Positions 22,930 through 31,339 of a DNA stretch of 33,656 nucleotides are shown piece after piece. Origin of the DNA: Spirochaetota bacterium (lineage in GTDB: Bacteria > Spirochaetota > UBA4802 > JAFGJZ01); NCBI GenBank assembly GCA_027858855.1, contig JAQIBV010000060.1:1-33656 (forward strand). The letters run 5' to 3'. The notes below the pieces were generated by a model. The model made no database searches. It saw nothing but the letters and a program-made list of their open reading frames with translations, and was not told where the DNA came from. How positions within the stretch are numbered: the first letter of the stretch is position 1; every line of letters starts with the position of its first letter. Made by a program: the position numbers and the translations under genes.

Positions 22930-24090
22930 TCACCACCATAGAATTCCCTTTTTATTACTCTGCTCAACAACGATGAATTCAACACGGCGATTCTGTGCAC
23001 GTTTTTCCTTTGTCAAGTTATCAGTTACCGGTTGTGACGCACCATAGCCTGCCGCTGTTAAACGATCAGCATCTATCCCTTTTTCAATCAGATATGTTCT
23101 GATCGAATCTGCACGATCAAATGATAACTGCTGATTCTTAGCATCTGATCCGACATTGTCGGTATGACCATCAATTCTTATACTTACCTTCTTTTCATTA
23201 AGAATTGCAACAATTTTATCAAGCTCCTCATAAGAGCTTTCTAATATGGTTGAACTGCCACTTTTAAAGAGAATAGTATCTGAAATAAGTAAAACCTCCT
23301 CGAAATGAATCGAATTGAGAGTCTTTCTAATTCTGTCCATATCGGCATCAGAGATCTCTTCAGTATCACCGGCAGGCTGCCCTTCTAACACATTAATTTT
23401 CCGCTGATATGAAAGTAGCACCTTCTGCTCATAAAATTCGGGATTATAAATTTCTGTAATTCCGGTAAGTGCGTAAACTACTGTTGACGGCACCATCGCA
23501 ACATCCTCTGTCACCTTCTCTTTGTGATCTTCATCTTTCTCAGATTTGGATTCAGTACTGCCGGCATCAGCACTATTTTCATCGCTGTCTTTATCAGAAA
23601 CAGCATCTGCCTTAATAAAGGGCGATTCTCCAATTTCAAAAGCCAGGTCGGTACCGCGAACAGCCGCAACGGTAGATATAGTTTTTATTATTAAGGAGTG
23701 TTCATCATACAATTTATGAAATTTGCCATATAAAGCTCCGGATTTAAGATTTACATCCATTGCCTTTATACTGTTGGCATCAATCGTCAGATGTGAATTT
23801 TCAGTTATTCTGATTGCCATGGTCGAATGGAACCGAATATCGGCAAGTGACGACTTCCCGGTTTTTATCTGGTAGCCCGGAAGCAGAATTTCACCTACCA
23901 TAAGATTTTGCCAGCCATCATCTTCGCCTTTATTAACTTTGACATCACCAACAACAAATGTAATTTTTGCGTTTTCATGTACCAGTGCGGGTGTTCTATA
24001 AATCATCTTCTCGGATTTCACAAGATACGCAGCGAAGCCAGCGACAACACAAAAAATTAACAGTAAAAAACCAAACAGTACTCGTTTCAT
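22930..24090 (-). CDS. FecR-like plus OmpA-domain envelope protein
   Basis: The 386-residue protein has an N-terminal membrane anchor or signal (MKRVLFGFLLLIFCVVAGFA). A FecR-like beta domain (about 40-150) follows, with VVGDVKVNKG, LLPGYQIKTGKSSLADIRF and VAAVRGTDLAFEI. Next come an acidic Ser/Asp/Glu-rich linker (about 160-195) and a C-terminal OmpA domain (about 265-380) with SGSSTILESSYEELDKIVAI, IRIDGHTDNVGS and KRAQNRRVEF. The OmpA domain should bind peptidoglycan, so the protein may tie the cell wall to the membrane or sense the envelope. ATG 24090 follows GAGGGTTT. The promoter at 24261-24288 leaves a leader of about 160 bases. Confidence 0.85.
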   Translation of the reverse strand: MKRVLFGFLLLIFCVVAGFAAYLVKSEKMIYRTPALVHENAKITFVVGDVKVNKGEDDGWQNLMVGEILLPGYQIKTGKSSLADIRFHSTMAIRITENSHLTIDANSIKAMDVNLKSGALYGKFHKLYDEHSLIIKTISTVAAVRGTDLAFEIGESPFIKADAVSDKDSDENSADAGSTESKSEKDEDHKEKVTEDVAMVPSTVVYALTGITEIYNPEFYEQKVLLSYQRKINVLEGQPAGDTEEISDADMDRIRKTLNSIHFEEVLLISDTILFKSGSSTILESSYEELDKIVAILNEKKVSIRIDGHTDNVGSDAKNQQLSFDRADSIRTYLIEKGIDADRLTAAGYGASQPVTDNLTKEKRAQNRRVEFIVVEQSNKKGILWW

Positions 24091-24260
24091 AAACCCTCGT
24101 TTTGTCCAAGAGAGACTCCCCCTCAAACTATTTATTTATGATAAACTCAATAAAGATAATTGTTGTGGGTACTTTAATGATAATATACACAAATAGCAGC
24201 TTATCCAAACCATTATCCGCGAGCAGGTTCGTCGATGTAGTGCAATTCTCCTACTTTTCG

Positions 24261-24304
24261 AATATACACTTATATTGTCATTTGTCAACCGTTATAAACG
24301 GTTG
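24261..24304 (-). promoter_or_regulatory. Promoter with operator-like palindrome for the FecR/OmpA gene
   Basis: Read on the minus strand, TTGACA (24283-24288) and TATATT (24261-24266) are 16 bases apart. CAACCGTT-ATA-AACGGTTG (24286-24304) is an 8-bp palindrome overlapping the -35. The spacing and both hexamers are the same as in the envelope-operon promoter at 15715-15742. Confidence 0.55.
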
Positions 24305-24315
24305 CTTAAATTCGT

Positions 24316-25203
24316 CTATTCAATCATACACATGTCGGCATAGGGTTCCAGATGCACCAGGACATCGACTACATCTTCATTCCCATCCAAAATAGAATGC
24401 TTAACCTTACTGCTTATACGATGCCCTTCAGACACGGTCATTGATTCATCCACCTGTATATGAAGATCAACAAAATAATTACCACCTGCACTACGCATGC
24501 GTATTTTGTGAAAAGACAGTATTTCATCAAACTTGCTTAATTCATTCTCGATATATTTTTTCAGCTCCTTGTTTGACGACCTGTCAGTCAGAATATCAAA
24601 TGCCGGTAGAGCAATGTCGATCGAAACCTTAAATATAAAAAGCGATACAATAATCGCACCAATCTGATCCACAAAATATAGTTCAGGGAATCCGATAGAA
24701 ACAGCTACGGCAATAAAGGCTGGAACTGAACTGATAGAATCAGAACGATGATGCCAGGCATTTGCAATGGTTGCAGGTGACTTATGCCGCTTTCCAACAA
24801 GTACCGTTACACGGTACAAAATCTCTTTAAAAACAATACTCGAGAGCGGTCCTGCAAGGGCTATCAGCAACGCATCACTGCTTTTTTCCTCACCAAATGA
24901 CTCAATAGCCCCCCAGACCAACTTGACAGCAACCAACATCAGAAGTATACCGATAAAAAGAGTAACGATAGACTCGATCTTTTTATGACCATACGGATGA
25001 TCTTCATCCGGCGGGACGTCCCAGAACTTAACACCAATTAAAAGTGCAACATCAGAGACAATATCCGACAAACTGTGCACAGCATCCGCAATTACAGCAC
25101 TACTATTACCAAAAGAACCTACTGCAAATTTAAATGTAGCCAACAGGACATTCAAAACCATTCCGACAACCGTAACTGCCATTATATCATTTTCTTTTTT
25201 CAC
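24316..25203 (-). CDS. Cation diffusion facilitator (CDF) transporter
   Basis: The 295-residue membrane protein has six hydrophobic segments and the two CDF metal-site motifs: ADAVHSLSDIVSDV in helix 2 and NAWHHRSDSISSV in helix 5, with the DHPYGHKKIE loop between. The C-terminal cytoplasmic domain (FHKIRMRSAGGNYFVDLHIQ) carries ligands and ends in VDVLVHLEPY. CDF proteins export Zn2+, Fe2+, Mn2+ or Co2+ by proton exchange; the metal is not certain. GTG 25203 is preferred to ATG 25209 because GAGGG is spaced correctly for it and directly abuts the ATG. Confidence 0.93.
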   Translation of the reverse strand: MKKENDIMAVTVVGMVLNVLLATFKFAVGSFGNSSAVIADAVHSLSDIVSDVALLIGVKFWDVPPDEDHPYGHKKIESIVTLFIGILLMLVAVKLVWGAIESFGEEKSSDALLIALAGPLSSIVFKEILYRVTVLVGKRHKSPATIANAWHHRSDSISSVPAFIAVAVSIGFPELYFVDQIGAIIVSLFIFKVSIDIALPAFDILTDRSSNKELKKYIENELSKFDEILSFHKIRMRSAGGNYFVDLHIQVDESMTVSEGHRISSKVKHSILDGNEDVVDVLVHLEPYADMCMIE

Positions 25204-25252
25204 GAACATTCCCTCGTCACTTCATCAGATTAAAAATCATCATAGAACTTAT

Positions 25253-25309
25253 ATTCATATGGAGAATTTATCCCCCGCCAAAGGCGAGGGATAAATTCTC
25301 CATATGAAT
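25253..25309. repeat. Near-perfect 57-nt hairpin with 22-bp arms
   Basis: Arms 25253-25274 and 25288-25309 are perfectly complementary (22 bp). After one mismatch the stem continues as CGCC/GGCG around an AAA loop. It lies between the CDF start and the oad terminator. No U tract follows on either strand, so it is not a standard terminator. It could be a dispersed repeat element or a processing or regulatory structure in the CDF leader. Confidence 0.7.
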
Positions 25310-25344
25310 GAATCAGGATATAAACCAAAATTTTAGATGTCTAC

Positions 25345-25378
25345 AAAAAAAAAGAGAGCGTCTCCACTCTCTTTTTTT
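25345..25378 (-). terminator. Terminator of the alaA-oad block
   Basis: GAGAG (25354-25358) pairs with CTCTC (25367-25371), extended by A/T runs. On the minus strand it is followed by nine T. It lies about 60 bases after the oadB stop. Confidence 0.75.
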
Positions 25379-25440
25379 AATAATACTAAATATTCCTAAA
25401 TAACACGGAAAATTAAATCAGGATCCGTATTAAGTATAAA

Positions 25441-26634
25441 TTACAAGGCCCCGCAAAGAGCAATCAGAACACCAGCTGCAACGGCAGACCCGATTACACC
25501 AGCAACATTCGGCCCCATTGCATGCATAAGAAGAAAGTTTTGAGGGTTATCTTCGAGACCAACCTTGTTTACAACACGTGCAGCCATCGGTACAGCCGAA
25601 ACACCGGCAGCTCCAATTAATGGATTAATCTTCTCTTTAGAGAATTTATTCATTAACTTGGCAAGCAACAATCCGCACGCCGTTCCGATACAAAAAGCTA
25701 CAAGACCCAAGGCAATAATTCCCAAAGTTTCCGGTTTTAGAAACTTATCAGCAGCAAGTTTTGAACCGACTGCAAGCCCCAGAAAAATGGTAACTATGTT
25801 AATTAAGGCGTTCTGCATAGTATCCGAAAGACGATTGACCACACCGCACTCCTTAGCAAGGTTACCAAACATTAAAGCGCCAATAAGCGGAGTAGCATCT
25901 GGTAATAAAAGAACACAAAGCACCAGTACAAGAATCGGAAAAATAATCTTTTCACGTTTTGATACATGACGCAACTGAGTCATCTCGATCTGACGCTCTT
26001 CCTTGCTCGTTAATAGACGCATAATAGGAGGCTGAATAATAGGCACCAGCGCCATATACGAATAGGCAGCAACGGCTATCCCCCCCATTAAATTCGGTGC
26101 CAGCTTGCTCGACACATAAATCGCAGTAGGGCCGTCCGCACCGCCAATAATACCAATTGCAGAAGCCTGCTGAATAGTATAGTTCAGACCGGGCACAAAT
26201 TTTGTCAGAACAAGTGCGCCAATCAATGTTGCAAAAATACCAAACTGAGCAGCAGCTCCTAAAAGAGCCGTCTTCGGATTAGCCAGAAGCGGCCCGAAGT
26301 CGGTCATCGCACCAACACCCATGAATATTATCAATGGGAACAGGCCATTCTCAATACCGAAGCCATAGATAATTCCTAAAAACCCGGTCGGGCCTGCAAT
26401 GTCTGCTATAGGAATATTAGCCAAAATTCCACCAAAACCTATCGGTATCAGCAGAAGCGGCTCAAATCCCTTCACAATTCCAAGGTACAGTAAAACCATA
26501 CCTACTGCTATCATCACCAGCTCACCTGGAACAATACTAAAGCCATTAATTGAAATGAAATTCTGGCTTGTCATAAAACCGTATATTCCAGTGGACTGAG
26601 CAAGGTCTAAAAATGATCCAAATATCTGATCCAC
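25441..26634 (-). CDS. oadB: Sodium-pumping decarboxylase, beta subunit
   Basis: The 397-residue membrane protein belongs to the OadB/GcdB/MmdB family, the carboxybiotin decarboxylase that couples CO2 release to sodium export. Conserved segments include [17 protein letters not shown] and [20 protein letters not shown], whose Asp167 matches the essential Asp of this family. SVGSK-type and [13 protein letters not shown] segments lie near the end, and [16 protein letters not shown] closes it. GTG 26634 follows AGGAG. It is the last gene after oadG and oadA. The substrate (oxaloacetate or another acyl-CoA) depends on OadA. Confidence 0.93.
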   Translation of the reverse strand: MDQIFGSFLDLAQSTGIYGFMTSQNFISINGFSIVPGELVMIAVGMVLLYLGIVKGFEPLLLIPIGFGGILANIPIADIAGPTGFLGIIYGFGIENGLFPLIIFMGVGAMTDFGPLLANPKTALLGAAAQFGIFATLIGALVLTKFVPGLNYTIQQASAIGIIGGADGPTAIYVSSKLAPNLMGGIAVAAYSYMALVPIIQPPIMRLLTSKEERQIEMTQLRHVSKREKIIFPILVLVLCVLLLPDATPLIGALMFGNLAKECGVVNRLSDTMQNALINIVTIFLGLAVGSKLAADKFLKPETLGIIALGLVAFCIGTACGLLLAKLMNKFSKEKINPLIGAAGVSAVPMAARVVNKVGLEDNPQNFLLMHAMGPNVAGVIGSAVAAGVLIALCGAL

Positions 26635-26653
26635 AATAATCTCCTGTATACCC

Positions 26654-28468
26654 TTAGTTTATTGTTGCAAGAAGCTGCCCTGCAGTAACCTGATCACCTG
26701 CCGCAACAGATATCTGCGATACATGTCCGTCAACCGGCGATTTGATTTCAGTCTCCATCTTCATTGCTTCAAGAATAAGGATGACATCACCCTCAGCTAC
26801 ATGATCACCAACACCGGCAACAAGCTTAAAAACTGCTCCCGGAAGTGGTGCTTTAATTGCTACAGAATCTTCACTCTCTGTAGTGGCAGTCTTTGATCCG
26901 GTATTTTTTGATGCATCAGCATCAATACCTTCTTTTACGTCCACGTTATACGATTTTCCATTAACAGTGGCCTTGCCATCAGCAAGTACAACGCCATAAG
27001 GTTTATTATTAACAGTAACTGTAAATTCATTACCAGAAGCTCCTTCAGACTTCGCCGCATTTTTACGAACTCCACTTTTGGCCTCACCCTTAAGAAACTG
27101 AATACCTTTTTCCTTACATGTAGCAGATATGAATATATTCTCATCTGTAACTGGCAGGCCAGCCTCCTCAAGACGCTTGGTTGCTGATGCAACACCTTTT
27201 GTCTCGTCACGGTCATTAATATCAACTACCAATTCGGTTGTCGGCTCAAGACCAAGCTGTTCAGAAGCAATCTTTATAATTTTAGCATCTGGTGCAATAG
27301 GAGTCTTTCCAAAATAACCAAGTACCATCTTGCCATAACCTTCAGCAATTTTTGACCATGGACCGAAAATCGTATTGTTGAATGCTTGCTGAAAGTAAAA
27401 CTGTGAAACGGGTGTTACAGATGTTCCGAATCCACCAAGCTGCACAACTTCTTTCATGTTTTTAATGATTTCAGGATACTTATCCATAATATTATTATCA
27501 CGCAGCATCTGAGTGTTTGCAGTTAACGCTCCACCCGGCATTGGTGAAAAAGGAATAAGCGGCTCAACAGCCTTGGCTTCAGGCGGCATAAAATAGTCTT
27601 TCATACAGTCTTTAAAGACCTCTTCTGCTTCACGCATCTTGTCGATATCAATTCCAAGATCCCATTCTGTTCCACGAAGCGCATGCCACATCGAAATGAC
27701 ATCACTCTGACATGTTCCCCCTGAAACTGGCGCCATTGATAGATCAAGACCATTTGCTCCCCCCTGAAGAGCGGCCATGTACTGAGAAACACAGGTTCCC
27801 GCAGTGTCATGCGAATGGAAACGAATGTGTGTTCCTTCCGGTAACATTTCTTTAGCTTTTTTAATTGTCTCATATACTGTTGTCGGAGTCGAAGTACCTG
27901 ACGCATCTTTAAAACAGACAGAATCATAAGGAATTCCTGCATCAAGAATTTCTCTTAATGTCTGAGCATAAAACTCAGGTGTATGCGCCTTTTCAGCTCC
28001 CGGTGTTCCCGGAGGCAGGCTCATCAATGTAACAACAACCTCATGCTTAAGTCCGGCATCATGAATACACTGACCTGAGTAAATAAGATTATTTACATCA
28101 TTAAGCGCGTCAAAGTTACGAATGGTAGTAATACCATGTTTTTTGAAGAGCTCAGCATGCATTTTAATGATATCACGTGACTGAGAATCAAGACCAACAA
28201 CATTGACCCCTCGAGCCAGAGTCTGAAGATTCGCTTTTGGTCCGGCCGTCTCTCTGAAACGATCCATCATTGTAAACGCATCCTCATTACAATAGAAATA
28301 GAGCGACTGAAAGCGCGCCCCGCCACCCGCTTCAAAATGATTTATACCGGCATTAACCGATGCCTCAACAGCGGGAAGAAAATCATCTGTAAATACACGC
28401 GCACCGTATACCGACTGAAAGCCGTCGCGAAACGCGGTAACCATAACTTCTACATTCTTTTTTGCCAC
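26654..28468 (-). CDS. oadA: Biotin-dependent decarboxylase alpha subunit (oxaloacetate type)
   Basis: The 604-residue protein has an N-terminal carboxyltransferase TIM barrel and a C-terminal biotinyl domain with EAMKMET, Lys570 being the biotinylated residue. The metal site is visible in [20 protein letters not shown]. The canonical TLRDAHQS near the start reads [20 protein letters not shown], so His is replaced by Phe, a divergent subfamily. The middle has the pyruvate carboxylase-like [13 protein letters not shown]. It probably decarboxylates oxaloacetate to pyruvate with the membrane subunits. GTG 28468 has GAGGT upstream, 13 bases after the oadG stop. Confidence 0.92.
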   Translation of the reverse strand: MAKKNVEVMVTAFRDGFQSVYGARVFTDDFLPAVEASVNAGINHFEAGGGARFQSLYFYCNEDAFTMMDRFRETAGPKANLQTLARGVNVVGLDSQSRDIIKMHAELFKKHGITTIRNFDALNDVNNLIYSGQCIHDAGLKHEVVVTLMSLPPGTPGAEKAHTPEFYAQTLREILDAGIPYDSVCFKDASGTSTPTTVYETIKKAKEMLPEGTHIRFHSHDTAGTCVSQYMAALQGGANGLDLSMAPVSGGTCQSDVISMWHALRGTEWDLGIDIDKMREAEEVFKDCMKDYFMPPEAKAVEPLIPFSPMPGGALTANTQMLRDNNIMDKYPEIIKNMKEVVQLGGFGTSVTPVSQFYFQQAFNNTIFGPWSKIAEGYGKMVLGYFGKTPIAPDAKIIKIASEQLGLEPTTELVVDINDRDETKGVASATKRLEEAGLPVTDENIFISATCKEKGIQFLKGEAKSGVRKNAAKSEGASGNEFTVTVNNKPYGVVLADGKATVNGKSYNVDVKEGIDADASKNTGSKTATTESEDSVAIKAPLPGAVFKLVAGVGDHVAEGDVILILEAMKMETEIKSPVDGHVSQISVAAGDQVTAGQLLATIN

Positions 28469-28481
28469 TTTCTATACCTCT

Positions 28482-28706
28482 TTACTTTTTCATCGAATAT
28501 GCGGTCGCAATAGCAACTGCAATTTCCTGAGTATTGCTTCCTGAAGCCGGTGCAGAAGCAGTCTCTGCAGGTTCGGGGAAGTACTTATTAAGCTGTGTTA
28601 CAACTAACCTTAAAACAGTCATTGAGATTACCATTGTAATTAAAAACAGAAACACAACAGTTACACCAATGATCATAAACTCTAGACCCTGGAAAATGAT
28701 TCCCAT
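28482..28706 (-). CDS. oadG: Decarboxylase gamma subunit
   Basis: The 74-residue protein has one transmembrane helix (MIIGVTVVFLFLITMVIS), a Pro/Ala-rich hinge (PEPAETASAPASGSN) and a short C-terminal segment (EIAVAIATAYSMKK). This is the layout of OadG, which anchors and stabilises the alpha-beta complex. It overlaps the end of birA by 25 bases and takes its GGGGGA ribosome site from inside that gene. Confidence 0.85.
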   Translation of the reverse strand: MGIIFQGLEFMIIGVTVVFLFLITMVISMTVLRLVVTQLNKYFPEPAETASAPASGSNTQEIAVAIATAYSMKK

Positions 28707-29440
28707 ACCATGTCCCCCAATACTATATTTTGTAACTGACCCGATCCGTTGTCAATAACCAGCTCTCCATCAGCCGAAACATCAACTACCGTCCCCGGTC
28801 CGTTAGTAATACCATTTTCAATTGTCACCTCTTTCCCGATAAATGGGAAATATTTCAGGTAACTTTCCCTAATTGCTGAAAAACCTGTTTCACTGAACAG
28901 GTCATAATATGCATCATACAGAAGTGCTGCTTTTTTTATTATCTCTTCACGGCTTACCGTTTGCCCGCACTCATGCAGTAATGTAGTAACTCCCTGATTA
29001 CGATCCAAAACTTCCGATGGATCCGAAGCCAGGTTCATTCCGACACCAATAACAATACCGTTAAATCTTTCACCAGAAAACGAAACTTCACTCAAAATAC
29101 CCACAACTTTCTTTCCATTAATAAGAATATCATTCGGCCATTTTATCTGTGGAGTAACTCCATAACTGCTTATGACTTCAGCAAAAATAACACAAAAAAG
29201 CTGTGTAAAGTTCACCAAAGGAAGCCGTCTGTAATCACCTTCCGGTTTTATAACAACAGAACAATAGAGGTTTTTGGAGGAATCCGACACCCATTCTCGA
29301 TTGAGACGCCCCCGTCCGGAGGTCTGAATATCAGCATAAATGAAAGTATTATGAGCAAGGGTATCAATATTGGATAGTGCGTAGCTGTTAGTAGAATCAA
29401 CACTATCAAGTTTTTTTATTTTAAAAGTGAAATATGACAC
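28682..29440 (-). CDS. birA: Biotin-protein ligase (no DNA-binding domain)
   Basis: The 252-residue enzyme joins biotin to the Lys of the OadA biotinyl domain via biotinyl-AMP. Motifs are SVDSTNSY, the GRGRLNREW loop at 42-50, IKWPNDILINGKKVVGIL (KWPND at 100-104) and GIVIGVGMNLAS. There is no N-terminal winged helix, so it should not act as the biotin-operon repressor. GTG 29440 is chosen because AGGGG precedes it and the catalytic fold begins directly; a longer TTG start at 29491 adds residues without motifs. A TTGACA at 29486-29491 with a weak -10 could give it its own promoter. Its overlap with oadG couples ligase and substrate expression. Confidence 0.93.
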   Translation of the reverse strand: MSYFTFKIKKLDSVDSTNSYALSNIDTLAHNTFIYADIQTSGRGRLNREWVSDSSKNLYCSVVIKPEGDYRRLPLVNFTQLFCVIFAEVISSYGVTPQIKWPNDILINGKKVVGILSEVSFSGERFNGIVIGVGMNLASDPSEVLDRNQGVTTLLHECGQTVSREEIIKKAALLYDAYYDLFSETGFSAIRESYLKYFPFIGKEVTIENGITNGPGTVVDVSADGELVIDNGSGQLQNIVLGDMVWESFSRV

Positions 29441-29537
29441 ACCATTAACCCCTATACCTATCACATCTATTAAACGAGTTTTATTTGTCAAGTGTGTAAC
29501 AGCAAATAGGATAGGAATAGTTCTATTTTATAGCTGC

Positions 29538-30005
29538 CTACTCATGGGGAAGTTTATCTACAAAAATGTCATAATCAAGAGGATCAAAATGTATATCAAA
29601 ACGGTTATGTTCAACTATCGAACCTATTTCATTACGCAGATTATCTGATTCCAACGCATTTAAAACATCCGGTATAATTTCATTGCAGGCATAATCAGAA
29701 CCAACCGCACCGTTTAAAAGCAGAGTGGGGTAATGCTTGGCAAGAAACGAAAGATTCTGTGCCGTATCCTCAGTTTCCCAACGATGAGCATCCACAATAC
29801 CGGAATCATTTGTCCAGGTTGCTGTACCAAAGCTGTTAGATGAAAAGAATAACTGTTCAACAATATTATTTTTCCGGTTAACCGTAATCTTGAGCATTTT
29901 ACTGACAAAATCAACCCTTAAATAGGATATATATATAATTGTATAAAAATTATCGCTTACCTTTACGGCCTGTATTTCCATGTAATTTGTATCGGCTGCT
30001 GACAT
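29538..30005 (-). CDS. Unknown protein between alaA and birA
   Basis: The 155-residue product (MSAADTNYMEIQAVKVSDNF to HFDPLDYDIFVDKLPHE) is soluble by appearance, with a beta-rich first half and a helical second half (CNEIIPDVLNALESDNLRNE). No family is recognised and no catalytic motif is obvious. ATG 30005 has GGAGG upstream. It follows the aminotransferase stop by 10 bases and is thus cotranscribed with alaA. Confidence 0.65.
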   Translation of the reverse strand: MSAADTNYMEIQAVKVSDNFYTIIYISYLRVDFVSKMLKITVNRKNNIVEQLFFSSNSFGTATWTNDSGIVDAHRWETEDTAQNLSFLAKHYPTLLLNGAVGSDYACNEIIPDVLNALESDNLRNEIGSIVEHNRFDIHFDPLDYDIFVDKLPHE

Positions 30006-30015
30006 AAATCCTCCG

Positions 30016-31236
30016 TTACTCCTCCTGTTGGTAATGCTCGAGAAACTCACGTAGTCGTGTCATTGCATCCTTTAACATATCAATATCCGGAAGAAATACT
30101 ATCCGAAAATGATCTTCGGCTGGCCAGTTAAAGCCACTCCCCTGAACCAGAAGCATCTTCTTTTGCAACAAAAGATCATATACAAACTTGACATCACTTT
30201 TAATTGAAAACCGTTTTACATCTATACGGGGAAACATGTAGAGAGCCCCTTTCGGTTTTACACATTCAATGCCCGGAATAGAGGTTAACAGATCATAACA
30301 CAACTCTCGCTGCTTACCCAGGCGTCCACTTGGAACAATCAGATCATTAATACTCTGATACCCACCAAGAGCCGTCTGTATTGAATACTGAGACGGCACA
30401 TTGCTGCACAGACGCATACTCGCCAGAATATCCAACCCATCAATAAAGTCCTGAGCATTGCTCTTATGTCCCGAAAGCATCATCCAGCCGGCCCTGAGCC
30501 CAGGAGCACGATAGGACTTAGAAAGGCCATTATATGTTATCACCAGAACATCGGGCTCCATAGTTGCTGGTGAATAATGCTGATGCCCATCATAAATAAT
30601 CTTCTCGTATATCTCATCAGAAAGTATAATCAGCTTATGCTCTTCTGCACATGCTACAATCTGCTCAACAATCTCTTTCGCATAAACACTGCCTGTAGGA
30701 TTATTGGGATTGATTATAACAATCGCTTTTGTTCTATCACTGATTTTCGACTTAATATCATCTATATCTGGGTACCAGTCTGACTTCTCATCGCAAACAT
30801 AGTGAACCGGCTTACCACCTGAAAGTGAGACGGCAGCCGTCCACAGGGGATAATCCGGAGCGGGAATCAGAACCTCATCTCCATTATTCAGCAGCCCCTG
30901 CATTGTCATCACAATCAGCTCACTGACACCGTTACCGATATAAATATCTTCGAGATCTACATCCAGGATTCCCTTCTGCTGATAATACTGCATTACAGCC
31001 TTGCGGGCAGCAAAAAGACCTTTAGAATCGCAATACCCCTGAGACCTGGGCATATTCAGAATCACATCATGAATCATCTCGTCAGGTGCCATCAACCCAA
31101 ATGGTGCTGTATTACCAATATTCAGCTTTAAAATCTGGAACCCCTCTTCTTCAAGACGCTGAGCCTCTTTTAAAACAGGCCCGCGAATCTCATAACAGAC
31201 ATTTTCCAGCTTTTGAGATTTATTTATCTTCTTCAT
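30016..31236 (-). CDS. alaA: Glutamate-pyruvate aminotransferase AlaA
   Basis: The 406-residue PLP enzyme follows E. coli AlaA closely: KLENVCYEIRGPVLKEAQRL at the start, QGYCDSKGLFAARKAVMQYY, DIYIGNGVSELIV, INPNNPTGSVY, SDEIYEKIIYDGHQHYS, and the PLP Lys240 in NGLSKSYRAPGLRAGWM. It makes alanine from pyruvate and glutamate, or the reverse. Its placement upstream of the oxaloacetate-type decarboxylase genes, whose product is pyruvate, suggests a shared pyruvate node. GGAGCG precedes the ATG. A terminator at 31285-31315 separates it from the upstream gene. Confidence 0.93.
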   Translation of the reverse strand: MKKINKSQKLENVCYEIRGPVLKEAQRLEEEGFQILKLNIGNTAPFGLMAPDEMIHDVILNMPRSQGYCDSKGLFAARKAVMQYYQQKGILDVDLEDIYIGNGVSELIVMTMQGLLNNGDEVLIPAPDYPLWTAAVSLSGGKPVHYVCDEKSDWYPDIDDIKSKISDRTKAIVIINPNNPTGSVYAKEIVEQIVACAEEHKLIILSDEIYEKIIYDGHQHYSPATMEPDVLVITYNGLSKSYRAPGLRAGWMMLSGHKSNAQDFIDGLDILASMRLCSNVPSQYSIQTALGGYQSINDLIVPSGRLGKQRELCYDLLTSIPGIECVKPKGALYMFPRIDVKRFSIKSDVKFVYDLLLQKKMLLVQGSGFNWPAEDHFRIVFLPDIDMLKDAMTRLREFLEHYQQEE

Positions 31237-31284
31237 TTTTTCGCTCCAAGTGAAGATAAGCTATACATCTTTCGTCGACAATTA

Positions 31285-31315
31285 AAAAAAAGGACTCCTC
31301 AACGGAGCCCTTTTT
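31285..31315 (-). terminator. Terminator after the Ser/Lys-tail gene
   Basis: AAAAAGGACTCC pairs with GGAGCCCTTTTT (one A-C mismatch) around TCAAC, and a T run follows on the minus strand. It lies 25 bases after the stop of the gene at 31340. Confidence 0.7.
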
Positions 31316-31339
31316 ATGTTTAATAATTTCAGAAGCGGT

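Noticed and set aside
28682-29440. BirA as a biotin-operon repressor
   Set aside because: The protein starts directly with the ligase fold and has no N-terminal winged helix.
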